Shown here: positions 17,483-26,100 of the stretch, piece by piece
How positions within the stretch are numbered: the first letter of the stretch is position 1
Layout of the letters: every line of letters begins with the position of its first letter
From: RUG572 sp964386385
Lineage (GTDB): Bacteria > Verrucomicrobiota > Kiritimatiellia > RFP12 > UBA1067
NCBI GenBank assembly: GCA_964386385.1
Contig: CAYLRN010000003.1
Span: 169,748-233,747, forward strand
Length of the DNA stretch: 64,000 bases
Reading direction: 5' to 3'
Made by a program: the position numbers and the translations under genes
Notes under the pieces: model-generated
Database searches by the model: none
What the model saw: only the letters and a program-made list of their open reading frames with translations
What the model was told of the DNA's origin: nothing

Positions 17483-17493
17483 TGTGGTATAAT
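17483..17493 (+). promoter_or_regulatory. Extended -10 promoter of the AAA-ATPase gene, predicted leaderless
   Basis: TGTGGTATAAT (TGn plus TATAAT at 17488-17493) ends nine bases before the ATG at 17503. Transcription would begin near 17500, leaving about three untranslated bases. A purine run (GGCGGAAAG) lies between hexamer and ATG but would mostly not be transcribed. No -35 match is seen. Confidence 0.7.
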
Positions 17494-17502
17494 GGCGGAA
17501 AG

Positions 17503-19062
17503 ATGAAAGACATCACCACCAGCTGCTACACGTTCGCGAACCTGATTGCGGGGGACTACGTGTACGTCGACAAGACGGCGCAGATCTGCAGGATCGCGCG
17601 CCGTCCGTCGTCGCAGTACTTTCTCGCCCGGCCGCGCCGGTTCGGCAAGTCGCTGCTCGTCTCCACGCTGAAGTCCCTCTTCCAGGGGAGACGGGAACTC
17701 TTCAGGGGGCTTGCCATAGAGCCGTTATGGGACTGGACCAAGTCGTATCCGGTCATCCATCTCGACATGGGGTCCTCGGATTCTGGGACGGTGGAGGGAT
17801 TCTGGGCGAAGGTCGACAACATGGTCGACGTGCAGGCCCGACTGAACGGGGTTTCGGTCGAGAAGGGCAGGCTGGCGGACATCCGTTTTGCCAACCTCTG
17901 CAGAGCCTGCGCCGAGAAGTCACCCTCCGGCCAGTTTGTGCTTCTCATAGACGAGTATGACAAGCCGCTCCTGGAACACCTCTGTAGACCGGAGGTGGAG
18001 GAGTTCCGAGCAGCGCTCAAGTCGTTCTACTCGGTCGTCAAGACATGCGAGAGCCTCCAGCGCTTCGCGCTCATAACCGGCGTGAGCAAGTTCTCCAAGG
18101 TGTCGATCTTCTCCGACCTCAACAACCTCGTGGACCTCACGCTCACGGCCGACGCGGCGACGCTCCTCGGCTACACGCACGACGAGGTGAGGCGGTACTT
18201 CCCGGAAAGGATCGAGGCGCTTGCCGCTGCAAATGGGATGACAGCCGAAAAGGCGTTTGACGAAATCGTAAGGCTGTACGACGGCTACCGCTTCGAGGAG
18301 AACGCGGAGCGGGTGTTCAACCCCGTCTCGCTCGGACGCTGCCTCGCGGAGAGGAAGTTCAACTCATGCTGGTACGAGACGGCCACGCCGACGTTCCTCG
18401 TGAACATGCTGCGCGCGCATCCGCAGGACGTCTCCGACCTGACCGTCTCGGAGGCGCAGCTCGGGTCGTACGAGCCGAGCGACCCCGCCGTCGAGCCGCT
18501 TCTCTTCCAGACCGGATATCTGACGATTCGCGACGCGGAGGCGGTGGCCGGAAGCCGCGTCTACCGCCTTCGCTTTCCGAACGAGGAAGTTCGGACGGCG
18601 TTCAGCGAATCGCTCATGAAAGCGTACTCCAGTCTTGGAGAGACCGCCTTCACGCGCGCGAAGCTTGACTGCTATTACGCGCTCGTGGCGCACGACCTTC
18701 CCGCGTTCTTCAAGTCGCTCGCCGTCCTCTTCGCGAACGTCCCCTACGACCTCACCGACCGGCAGAACGAGCAGACCTGGCAGGCGATTCTCGTCGTGAT
18801 CCTGAACTTCCTCGGCCTCCGCGCCGTTCCGGAGGAGCGCACGAACGCCGGCCGAATCGACATGACGATCCGCGCGGGCGAGGAGATCTACGTCGTGGAG
18901 CTGAAACTGGACGGCTCGGCGCCGTCCGCCATCTCGCAGATCCTGAAAAAGCGCTACCACGAGAAGTTCCTCTCGGAGGGGAAGCGCGTCACGCTCGTCG
19001 GAATCAACTTCTCCACCAAGAGGCGCGGCGTCGCCAGCTGGCGGTCGAAGGAGATTAAGTAG
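17503..19062 (+). CDS. AAA-ATPase-like / PD-(D/E)XK nuclease-family protein
   Basis: The 519-residue protein has the two-part build of the AAA-ATPase_like/PDDEXK_9 family. The N-terminal half has the typical FANLIAGDYVYVDKT start, a shortened phosphate loop ARPRRFGKSL and a Walker B strand LLIDEYDKPL. The C-terminal half ends in a restriction-nuclease-like core GRIDMTIRAGEEIYVVELKLDG with Asp and Glu-x-Lys. Family members are abundant in gut bacteria, often in multiple copies; their role is unknown (defence or mobile-element function has been proposed). Start ATG 17503 gives the family N-terminus MKDITTSCYTF. It is divergent from iolB. Confidence 0.85.
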   Translation: MKDITTSCYTFANLIAGDYVYVDKTAQICRIARRPSSQYFLARPRRFGKSLLVSTLKSLFQGRRELFRGLAIEPLWDWTKSYPVIHLDMGSSDSGTVEGFWAKVDNMVDVQARLNGVSVEKGRLADIRFANLCRACAEKSPSGQFVLLIDEYDKPLLEHLCRPEVEEFRAALKSFYSVVKTCESLQRFALITGVSKFSKVSIFSDLNNLVDLTLTADAATLLGYTHDEVRRYFPERIEALAAANGMTAEKAFDEIVRLYDGYRFEENAERVFNPVSLGRCLAERKFNSCWYETATPTFLVNMLRAHPQDVSDLTVSEAQLGSYEPSDPAVEPLLFQTGYLTIRDAEAVAGSRVYRLRFPNEEVRTAFSESLMKAYSSLGETAFTRAKLDCYYALVAHDLPAFFKSLAVLFANVPYDLTDRQNEQTWQAILVVILNFLGLRAVPEERTNAGRIDMTIRAGEEIYVVELKLDGSAPSAISQILKKRYHEKFLSEGKRVTLVGINFSTKRRGVASWRSKEIK

Positions 19063-19088
19063 TTAAGTGGTTAAGCAGTTAAGTTAAG
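19055..19088 (+). repeat. Phased TTAAG repeat downstream of the AAA-ATPase gene
   Basis: TTAAG occurs at 19055, 19063, 19071, 19079 and 19084, the first four in an exact 8-base phase (TTAAGTAG, TTAAGTGG, TTAAGCAG). It spans the stop codon and the leader of the next gene, whose ribosome site AAGGAG follows. The 13-mer TTAAGTGGTTAAG (19063-19075) recurs exactly at 31336-31348, also directly after a gene end. Confidence 0.7.
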
Positions 19089-19098
19089 GAGACAGCAG

Positions 19099-20877
19099 AT
19101 GAATGCAGGTTTGGCGCGGAATGCGTTTTTCGTGGCGTTTGCCTTCGTGTCGTGCGCCGTCTACGCGGGGGAGCGAACGCCGCTCTGGCCGGCCGGCAGG
19201 ATGCCCGACGCGCAGGCGCACCAGATCGCGGCGATGACGGACGAGGCGGGGCGGCCGGGCTTCAAGGCGGACGAGCATCGCGCACCGTACGTGGAGTGGT
19301 TCGACCCGCCAGCGCCGGAGAGGCGCAAGAACGCCTGCATGGTGCTTATTTCCGGCGGCTCGTACCAGAACTGCTGCGACGTGGGGCTGATAAGGCTGTG
19401 GCGGGACCGCTTCACCGAAATGGGTTTCCAGTGCGTGAACCTGGTCTACCGTACACCGCGTCCGAAAGGACTGCCAATCCACCAGAGCGCATGGGAGGAC
19501 GGGCAGCGCGCGATTCGCATCGTGCGTTCGGAGGCGAGGCGGCGCGGATTCGACCCGGAGAAGATCGGCGCGATCTCGATGTCCGCCGGCTCGCACCTGA
19601 ACACGCTTCTCGCCACGAGCTCGCTCACGCCCGCCTACGCCCGCGTCGACGCGCTCGACGACGTTCCGTGCCATGTCAACTTCGCGATAACGTGCGCAAT
19701 CGCCTACGGCGTGACCGACGGCGCGGGGCGGCCGAACTCGCGCGACGGCGACGCTCCGGACGCGAAGATCGACCCGGCGTTCAAGTTCGACGCGAAGACC
19801 GCGCCGATGTGCATGTTCCACGGCGGCATGGACGTCTATTCCCCGATGTCCTCCACGCTCGTCTACCGCCAGCTGCGCAGGATGAAGGTCCCGGCCGAGC
19901 TCCATCTCTTCGCCGACAGGTCGCACGGCTTCTTCGGCTCTCCGAAGGGAGACTCCGGTGCGGCCTACGACAACTGGTTCGACCGCGCTGCCGAGTTCAT
20001 CCGCCAGATGAACTTCCTGGGCGACCTCGGTCCGGAGATTCCGCAGGCGAAGCGCGATTCGTCCGAGTTCACCGCGTCCGTCGAGCGCGAGGCCCTGTGG
20101 CCGAAGGGACGCATCCCCGACCTTTCGCCGAACCAGAAGTACGAGCCGTACATGGAGTGGTACGTCCCAAAGACGCTCAAGACCAAGGCGATTCAGGTGG
20201 TTACGCCCGGCGGCGGGTACAACTTCTGCAACGTGGCGGGCGAGGGCGTCCCCGTGGCGCACTACTTCAACAGGAAGGGCATGACGGCGGTCGTCGTCAA
20301 CTACCGCTGCCCGCGTCCGCAGGGCGGCCTCGCCAAGCACCTTTCCGGATGGCAGGACGCGCAGCGCGCGATCCGCAAGGTCCGCGCGGAGGCGCCCGTG
20401 CGCGGCCTCGACCCCAGCCGCATCGGAATCATGGGCTTTTCCGCAGGCGGGCATCTCACGATCATGGCGGCGACTAGCTCGCGCCATCGCTCCTATCTGC
20501 CGGTGGACGAAATAGACCGGCAGCCGTGCAATGTCCAGTGGGCGTGTCCGACATATCCGGCCTACGCGCTCACCGACGGCGTGGACTGTCCGAACGTCAA
20601 GGGTGGCAACGAGGACGACGCCGTGCCGGTGCCGGAGTTCTCGTTCGACATGGACACCCCGCCGATGTGCTTCCAGCACGGCGACGCCGACGGCTGGGCC
20701 GCCATGAACTCCGTCAAGACGTGGGAGAAACTGCGCCGCATGGGTGTCCAGAGCGACCTCCACACGCTCGCAAGGCGCGGACACTGCTTCCAGTTCAACG
20801 CGGCGGAGGGGACGGGCAGCTACACGTGGCTTGACCGCATCTGGGAATTTCTCAACCACAAGGGCCTCAACAAGTGA
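19099..20877 (+). CDS. Secreted tandem alpha/beta-hydrolase (carbohydrate-esterase-like)
   Basis: After a signal peptide (to about residue 24) the 592-residue protein holds two homologous alpha/beta-hydrolase domains, about 30-315 and 330-590. Each starts with an LWPxGRxPD motif and carries an oxyanion GG strand and a GWQDAQRAIR-type helix. The second domain has a normal nucleophile elbow (MGFSAGGH), acid (HGDADG) and base His (RRGHCF). The first has SMSAGSH, with Ser replacing the first Gly of G-x-S-x-G, but keeps HGGMDVYSP and RSHGFF. Such BD-FAE-like enzymes usually deacylate plant or host glycans. A good AAGGAG site precedes ATG 19099. The stop overlaps in-frame codons of the next gene but not its likely start. 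Confidence 0.82.
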   Translation: MNAGLARNAFFVAFAFVSCAVYAGERTPLWPAGRMPDAQAHQIAAMTDEAGRPGFKADEHRAPYVEWFDPPAPERRKNACMVLISGGSYQNCCDVGLIRLWRDRFTEMGFQCVNLVYRTPRPKGLPIHQSAWEDGQRAIRIVRSEARRRGFDPEKIGAISMSAGSHLNTLLATSSLTPAYARVDALDDVPCHVNFAITCAIAYGVTDGAGRPNSRDGDAPDAKIDPAFKFDAKTAPMCMFHGGMDVYSPMSSTLVYRQLRRMKVPAELHLFADRSHGFFGSPKGDSGAAYDNWFDRAAEFIRQMNFLGDLGPEIPQAKRDSSEFTASVEREALWPKGRIPDLSPNQKYEPYMEWYVPKTLKTKAIQVVTPGGGYNFCNVAGEGVPVAHYFNRKGMTAVVVNYRCPRPQGGLAKHLSGWQDAQRAIRKVRAEAPVRGLDPSRIGIMGFSAGGHLTIMAATSSRHRSYLPVDEIDRQPCNVQWACPTYPAYALTDGVDCPNVKGGNEDDAVPVPEFSFDMDTPPMCFQHGDADGWAAMNSVKTWEKLRRMGVQSDLHTLARRGHCFQFNAAEGTGSYTWLDRIWEFLNHKGLNK

Positions 20878-20903
20878 CAGACGACAGGAAGGAAGGGCAA
20901 GAC

Positions 20904-21866
20904 ATGAACAGGAGAGATTTTCTGAAGGCCGGCGTCGCGGCCGGCGCCGTGGCGGCATTCGAGGGCTGTTCGACGATGGACGCGCCGAAAGCGCGCAACG
21001 CGGACCCGTTCGGGGTGATGGCGAAGGGGAATGCGCCGAAGGTCGAATTCCACGTGTTCTCCAAGATGTTCCAGGATCCGGTCTGCAAGGGCTACGACGG
21101 CATTGCCGAGCTGATGGCGAAGGCCGGGTTCACCGGAATCGAATGGACGGTCCGCCCCGGCGGACACGTCCTGCCCGAAAAGGCGAAGACCGACCTGCCG
21201 AAGGCAGTCGAGGCCGCGCGCAGGCAGGGACTGAAGTCCACCATGATCGTGACTTCGATAACGGATGGCGCGGCGGCGGAATCGGAGACGCTGCTGAAGA
21301 CCGCCGCCGACTGCGGCGTCGTGCAGTACCGTCCGGGCTACTACTTCTACGACATGAAAAAGGAGACCTTCGCGCAGTCTACTGACCGGATCCGCAAGGG
21401 CTTCGCCTCGCTTGCGAAGGCCGGGGAGAAGACCGGCCTCAAGGCCTGCTACCAGAACCACAGTTCGTGGGGGCCGAGCGTCTTCGGCGGAATCGTCTGG
21501 GACGTCCACGAGATGGTCAAGGACCTCGACCCGAAGTTCGTCGGCCTCGAATACGACCCGATGCACGCCATCTACGAGACCGGGTTTTCCTGGCGGCACG
21601 GGCTCGACCTCGTGGCGGACCGCATCGGCGCCGTCTGCCTCAAGGACTTCCACTACGCCCTGTCCAAGAAGAACCCCAAGCAGCATGCCAAGTCTATGTG
21701 CGCGGCGGGGCAGGGCGTCGTGCCGTGGCGGGAGGTGCGCAAGGCCCTCGACGACAATTCGGTCAAGGCGCCGTTCATCGTCCACTTCGAGTACGACTTC
21801 GACAAGACGGACCTCCTCAAGTCCGTGAAGTCCGAGCTCGACTACTTCAAGGGCGTCTTCAGTTGA
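20904..21866 (+). CDS. Tat-exported sugar isomerase/epimerase-like TIM-barrel protein
   Basis: The N-terminus MNRRDFLKAGVAAGAVAAFEGC has a canonical twin-arginine motif (RRDFLK) and a Cys where a lipoprotein would be cleaved. The rest is a xylose-isomerase-like TIM barrel (AP endonuclease 2 family): AGFTGIEWTVRPGGHV, ACYQNHSSWG, VGLEYDPMHAIYETG, VCLKDFHYA and IVHFEYDF carry His/Asp/Glu positions typical of the metal site. Export of such barrels is common in Planctomycetes/Verrucomicrobia, where they accompany DUF1080 proteins in 3-keto-glycoside breakdown; a tandem DUF1080 protein is at 50.1 kb. ATG 20904 is preceded by GGAAGGAAGGG. Probably co-transcribed with the esterase gene. Confidence 0.8.
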   Translation: MNRRDFLKAGVAAGAVAAFEGCSTMDAPKARNADPFGVMAKGNAPKVEFHVFSKMFQDPVCKGYDGIAELMAKAGFTGIEWTVRPGGHVLPEKAKTDLPKAVEAARRQGLKSTMIVTSITDGAAAESETLLKTAADCGVVQYRPGYYFYDMKKETFAQSTDRIRKGFASLAKAGEKTGLKACYQNHSSWGPSVFGGIVWDVHEMVKDLDPKFVGLEYDPMHAIYETGFSWRHGLDLVADRIGAVCLKDFHYALSKKNPKQHAKSMCAAGQGVVPWREVRKALDDNSVKAPFIVHFEYDFDKTDLLKSVKSELDYFKGVFS

Positions 21867-21877
21867 CGCATCGGTTT

Positions 21878-21886
21878 TGATATAAT
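21878..21886 (+). promoter_or_regulatory. Extended -10 promoter of the HMA-fold lipoprotein gene, predicted leaderless
   Basis: TGATATAAT (TGn plus TATAAT at 21881-21886) ends eight bases before the ATG at 21895. Transcription should begin near 21893, giving a leader of about two bases; no Shine-Dalgarno sequence lies between. A TTGACG at 21863 is only 12 bases away and too close to serve as -35. Confidence 0.7.
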
Positions 21887-21894
21887 CGCGAGCC

Positions 21895-22212
21895 ATGAAA
21901 AACACGTTTTACGTCTTTCTCGCCCTCGTCGGGCTCGTGTGCGCGGGATGCCGCCGCACCGACGTGCGCGATTTCGCAGTGGATGTGCCGGGCATGGCGG
22001 AGGCGGATCTTCCGCAGGTCGTCGCCGCGCTCAGTCCGTACATGGGCGTCGAGAGGTCCAGCATCCGCTTCGACGCCGCCGCGCGCCGCATCACGCTGAA
22101 GTACGATTCAATGCAGATCGCCAAGAAGAACATCGAGATGGCGATTGCTGGAATCGGCTTCACGGCGAACGGCGTGACGCCGGAGTCGATAGGCGCGAAA
22201 AGCCGGAAGTAG
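21895..22212 (+). CDS. Small lipoprotein with heavy-metal-associated-like fold, no CxxC
   Basis: The 105-residue protein starts with a lipoprotein signal (FYVFLALVGLVCAGC, cleavage before Cys19). The mature part follows the beta-alpha-beta-beta-alpha-beta pattern of HMA domains: VDVPGMAEADLPQVVAAL, then ITLKYDSMQIAKKNIEMAIAGIGFTANGV. The metal-binding Cys-x2-Cys that would sit just after VPGM is replaced by AEAD. It therefore may not bind copper; a structural or protein-binding role is possible. It is followed by xerD after 12 bases and may be co-transcribed with it. Confidence 0.65.
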   Translation: MKNTFYVFLALVGLVCAGCRRTDVRDFAVDVPGMAEADLPQVVAALSPYMGVERSSIRFDAAARRITLKYDSMQIAKKNIEMAIAGIGFTANGVTPESIGAKSRK

Positions 22213-22224
22213 CGGCGGCCGGGC

Positions 22225-23127
22225 ATGAACGCAATGCTGGAGGCGACTTCGTCGTTCGAGGCCGCCCTTGTGCTTGAACGCGGTCTTTCACCGAAGACGC
22301 TGGAGGCATACGGGCGCGACGTCCATGCATTCGTCAAGTTTCTGCGCGGACGCGGACGACTGGAGCCTGATTCCATCTCGCGTCAGGACGTCGTTGACTG
22401 GCTTCTCGCATTGCGAACCTTGCGCCGCAAGGCGTCTACGCGCGCCAGGGCGTGCGTGGCCGTCCGGCAGTTCCTCCGCCACATGAAGGACATGGGGTTC
22501 GCGAAGTCGGACGCCGGCGCCGGCATGGAGACGCCGAAGATCGGTCGCGTCCTCCCGCGCGTCCTCGCCGAGGACACCACCGCCGCGCTCGTCGCGTCCG
22601 TCGGCGGGGGCGACAGGCGCGACCTGCGCGACCGCGCCATGCTGGAGCTTCTCTACGGATGCGGACTGCGCGTGAGCGAGCTGTGCGATCTCGAACTGCG
22701 CGACTTCATTGGCGAGGCGGATGTCGTGCGCTGCCGCGGGAAGGGCATGAAGGAGCGCGTCGTACCGTTGGGCGTCGAGGCCGGACGCGCCGTCCAGCGC
22801 TATCTCGACTCCGGGCGCGGCGAGTTTCCCAACGCCGGCGTCGAGACGCACGTGTTCATCACGCGCCTCGGACGCGCCTTCACGCGGGTGGGCGTTTTCA
22901 AGATGCTCCGCGAACGCGCGGCGGCCGCGGGCGTCGATCCGCATCTCGTCTCGCCGCACGTACTGCGCCACTGCTTCGCCTCGCACCTTCTCGCGCACGG
23001 GGCGGACATCCGGGCGATTCAGGAGATGCTGGGCCATGCGTCTGTCGCCACGACGCAGGTCTACACGCACGTCGACCAGTCGCGCCTCGGCGAAATACAC
23101 CGCCTTCACCATCCGCGGGCGGAATAG
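22225..23127 (+). CDS. xerD: Site-specific tyrosine recombinase XerD
   Basis: XerD with XerC resolves chromosome dimers at dif during division. The 300-residue protein has the N-terminal SAM-like core-binding domain and the catalytic domain with Arg in YGCGLRVSELCDL, Lys in the GKGMKERVVPLG hairpin, His-x2-Arg in SPHVLRHCFASHLL, a second His in MLGHASVATTQ and the nucleophile Tyr in QVYTHV. The C-terminus (IHRLHHPRAE) matches XerD better than XerC. It is followed after 16 bases by recB; recombination genes appear to be grouped here. Confidence 0.93.
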   Translation: MNAMLEATSSFEAALVLERGLSPKTLEAYGRDVHAFVKFLRGRGRLEPDSISRQDVVDWLLALRTLRRKASTRARACVAVRQFLRHMKDMGFAKSDAGAGMETPKIGRVLPRVLAEDTTAALVASVGGGDRRDLRDRAMLELLYGCGLRVSELCDLELRDFIGEADVVRCRGKGMKERVVPLGVEAGRAVQRYLDSGRGEFPNAGVETHVFITRLGRAFTRVGVFKMLRERAAAAGVDPHLVSPHVLRHCFASHLLAHGADIRAIQEMLGHASVATTQVYTHVDQSRLGEIHRLHHPRAE

Positions 23128-23143
23128 GGAGGATTCATTCTGG

Positions 23144-26100
23144 ATGAACTTCGGCGAAGTGATATTCGACCCAGGCTTCGACTTGGCAGGCCCCCACCTT
23201 GTCGCCGCGTCCGCCGGGACCGGCAAGACGTACAACATGCAGAACGTCTACGCGCGCCTCGTCGTGGAAAGGGGACTGCGCGTCTCGCAGATACAGGTGA
23301 TGACGTTCACCGAGGCCGCCACGAAGGAGCTCCGCTCGCGAATCCGCACAGTGCTTGTCGACTACGACAGGTTTCTCAGGGGCGAGGAGGTGGACGGCGC
23401 GGAACGCCTTGAAAGGCTGCTCGCCTGCGCCGAGGCGAACGTCGCGAAGGAGAGTGCCGCCGCCGGAAACGACTGGCGGAAAATCGTCCAGTCCCGCCTC
23501 GGCCTTGCGCTTCTTGAATTCGACCAGGCGCTCATTTCCACCATACACGGATTCTGCAACAGGATTCTCGCCCGGTATGCGTTTGAGACGAACGCGCCGT
23601 TTTCCGCCGAGATAGAGGACACCAGGGACGCCGACCTCGCAGGGCGCGTGAACGACTGGTGGCGCGCCCATGGAGACGAGGCGCCGGAAGGCGCGCGGCG
23701 CGACGCGCTCGCCGCATACGTCGAAAGTCTCTCCGCGAAGTCCGGTTGGAAACTGGCAGCCTCCGAGAATCCCGATTCGGCGAACGCCGGTCTCCTTGAA
23801 ATCGCCGCCGAAATCGTCAACGAATACGAATGCGCCCGTTCCGCGCGCGAACGGCAGACATACGACGACCTGCAGCGTTCCGTGCGCGACGCTCTCAAGG
23901 ACCCGGTCAGAGGCCATCATCTCGCCCGCCTCATGCGCAACGAGCTGAAGGCCGCCCTCGTTGACGAGTTCCAGGACACCGACTCGATCCAGTACGACAT
24001 CTTCAGGGCCGTCTTCCTCTCCGACGAGGCCATGCGCCAGACGTCCCTCTTCTTCGTCGGCGACCCGAAACAGGCCATCTACTCGTTCCGCGGAGGGGAC
24101 ATCTACGTCTATTCCAAGGCAGTCGGGGATTCTGCCCTGGATGGTCGCAAGTACCGCCTCGACGTGAACTTCAGGTCGACGTCGCGCCTCGTCGACGCCG
24201 TGAACGCGCTTTTCACGGACGGGAAGGACGATTCCGGAAACGCCGTCTACACGTTCGGAAACGCCGCAATCGACTACCCGTCCGGCGTCCTGTCGTGCGG
24301 CACGAAGCCCGCCCTGAAAATGGCGGACGGCGCAGACGACCCGGCCCCGTTCCGCTTCGTCACCGCGCAGGGCAGTCGCGTCTCGGACAGGGAGGCAGTC
24401 CTGGCCGCAGAGGTCGTTGGCGTTCTTGAGGAGCAGAAAGCGAACGGCCTCCGCCCCGGCGGCGTCGCGATTCTCGTTCCGTCGCACAGGAAGGCGGAAT
24501 CGATTCGCGACCTGCTGCTGCAGAAGAACGTGCCGTGCGCGCTCCAGCGCTCTGGAAGCGTCTTCGCCGGCGCCGCCGCGCGCGAACTCCGCGTCGTCCT
24601 CCAGTCGATGGCCCTTTCAGGCGGAATAGGACAGGTCCGCGCCGCCCTCGCGTCTCCGTTCTTCGACTTCCCGTCTGCGGAGCTCGCGAACGAGGAGAGC
24701 GACGCCCTGGCGGACATGGTCGTGCATTTCGGCGAATGGAACTCCATCTGGCTTTCGCGCGGCTTCAACGCCGCCTTCGCCGCAATGGACTCCGCCAGCG
24801 GGTTCAGACGCCGCTTTGCGTCAATGCCGGACGGCGAACGCCGCCTTGCGGACGTCGACCAGCTGCTGGACCTCATGCTTGCGGCGATTCGCGACGTCGG
24901 ACCCGCGCCCGACGCGCTTGTCGCATGGCTCACGGAGAGGATAAACCGCAGCGAGGTCGAGGCGCGGACGGACGAGTACGAGCGCCGCCTTGAGAGCGAG
25001 CGCGACGCGGTGAACATAATGACGACGTTCGCCTCGAAGGGGCTTGAGTTCGATGTCGTCGTCGTCTCGCTGCTTTCCGACGACCCTCTCCAGAAACCGC
25101 CGTACGCCTATCACGACGGACCCGGGAACGAACTCTTTTTCTCCGCAGACGTCGCCGCCCGCGAATCCTCGATGAACGAGGCCGTCGAAGAGGAAGTCCG
25201 AAAGCTCTACGTCGCCATGACGCGCGCGACGAAGCGAACGATCGTCGTCGTCCCCGGAAAGACGAAGAAGTCCGCAACCCCGAAGACAATCGCCCTTGAC
25301 CGGCTCGTCGCGAACGCCGCGCGCAACGGAGCAGGGGAGGGCGACGAGAATTCTCCGATACGATGGACGACGCGGGAGTGCGACGTCGCGTCCGTGCCGT
25401 CGTACGTTCCCGTCTCCGAAGCGGCATCCGAACTCGTCCCCGCCAGGACGCCGCCGGCGTATTCGCGCGAAACGCTTTTCGGCAGTTATTCGTCCCTCTC
25501 GCCGACGGAAGGCGAACGCGACGACGGGGAGGGCGCGGACGTCGACGCCGCAGTCGCGCCTTCGTCGGCGGACGGCGAACGCGCCGGGGAAACGGACGGC
25601 GAAGAGGCGGATCGAATGTTCCTTCTGCCGGGCGGCGCGAAGACAGGCGTCTGCTGGCATGAGATCCTGGAGAAGATCCCATTCGACGCGGACGATGGCG
25701 AAATCGCCGGGCGTGTGGAGGCGTCGCTTGCGCTCAACGGGCTTCTGCCGGCCGACAGACTGGAACGGCAGAAGACGGTTTCAGCGGTTTCCGGGATGGT
25801 GGCGAAGACGCTTTCGTGGACGATGGAGTCTCCGGACGGAAAGCCGTTCACGCTTGCGGAGATTCCATGGAAAGACCGCATGAGCGAATGGGAGTTCCGC
25901 TTCTCGTCGCGGGACGCGGTTGCGACGACGGCGACGCTGGCGAAGATCGTCGCCGACGAATGGCGCGACGACGCGGCGAAGGCGCCGTTCCTCTCCGCGA
26001 TGTCGGCATGGGACAAGAATATCCCGCATGGCTTCCTTAAGGGGTTCATGGACCTCGTATTCAGAAAGGACGGCTTCTACTACGTCGTCGACTGGAAGTC

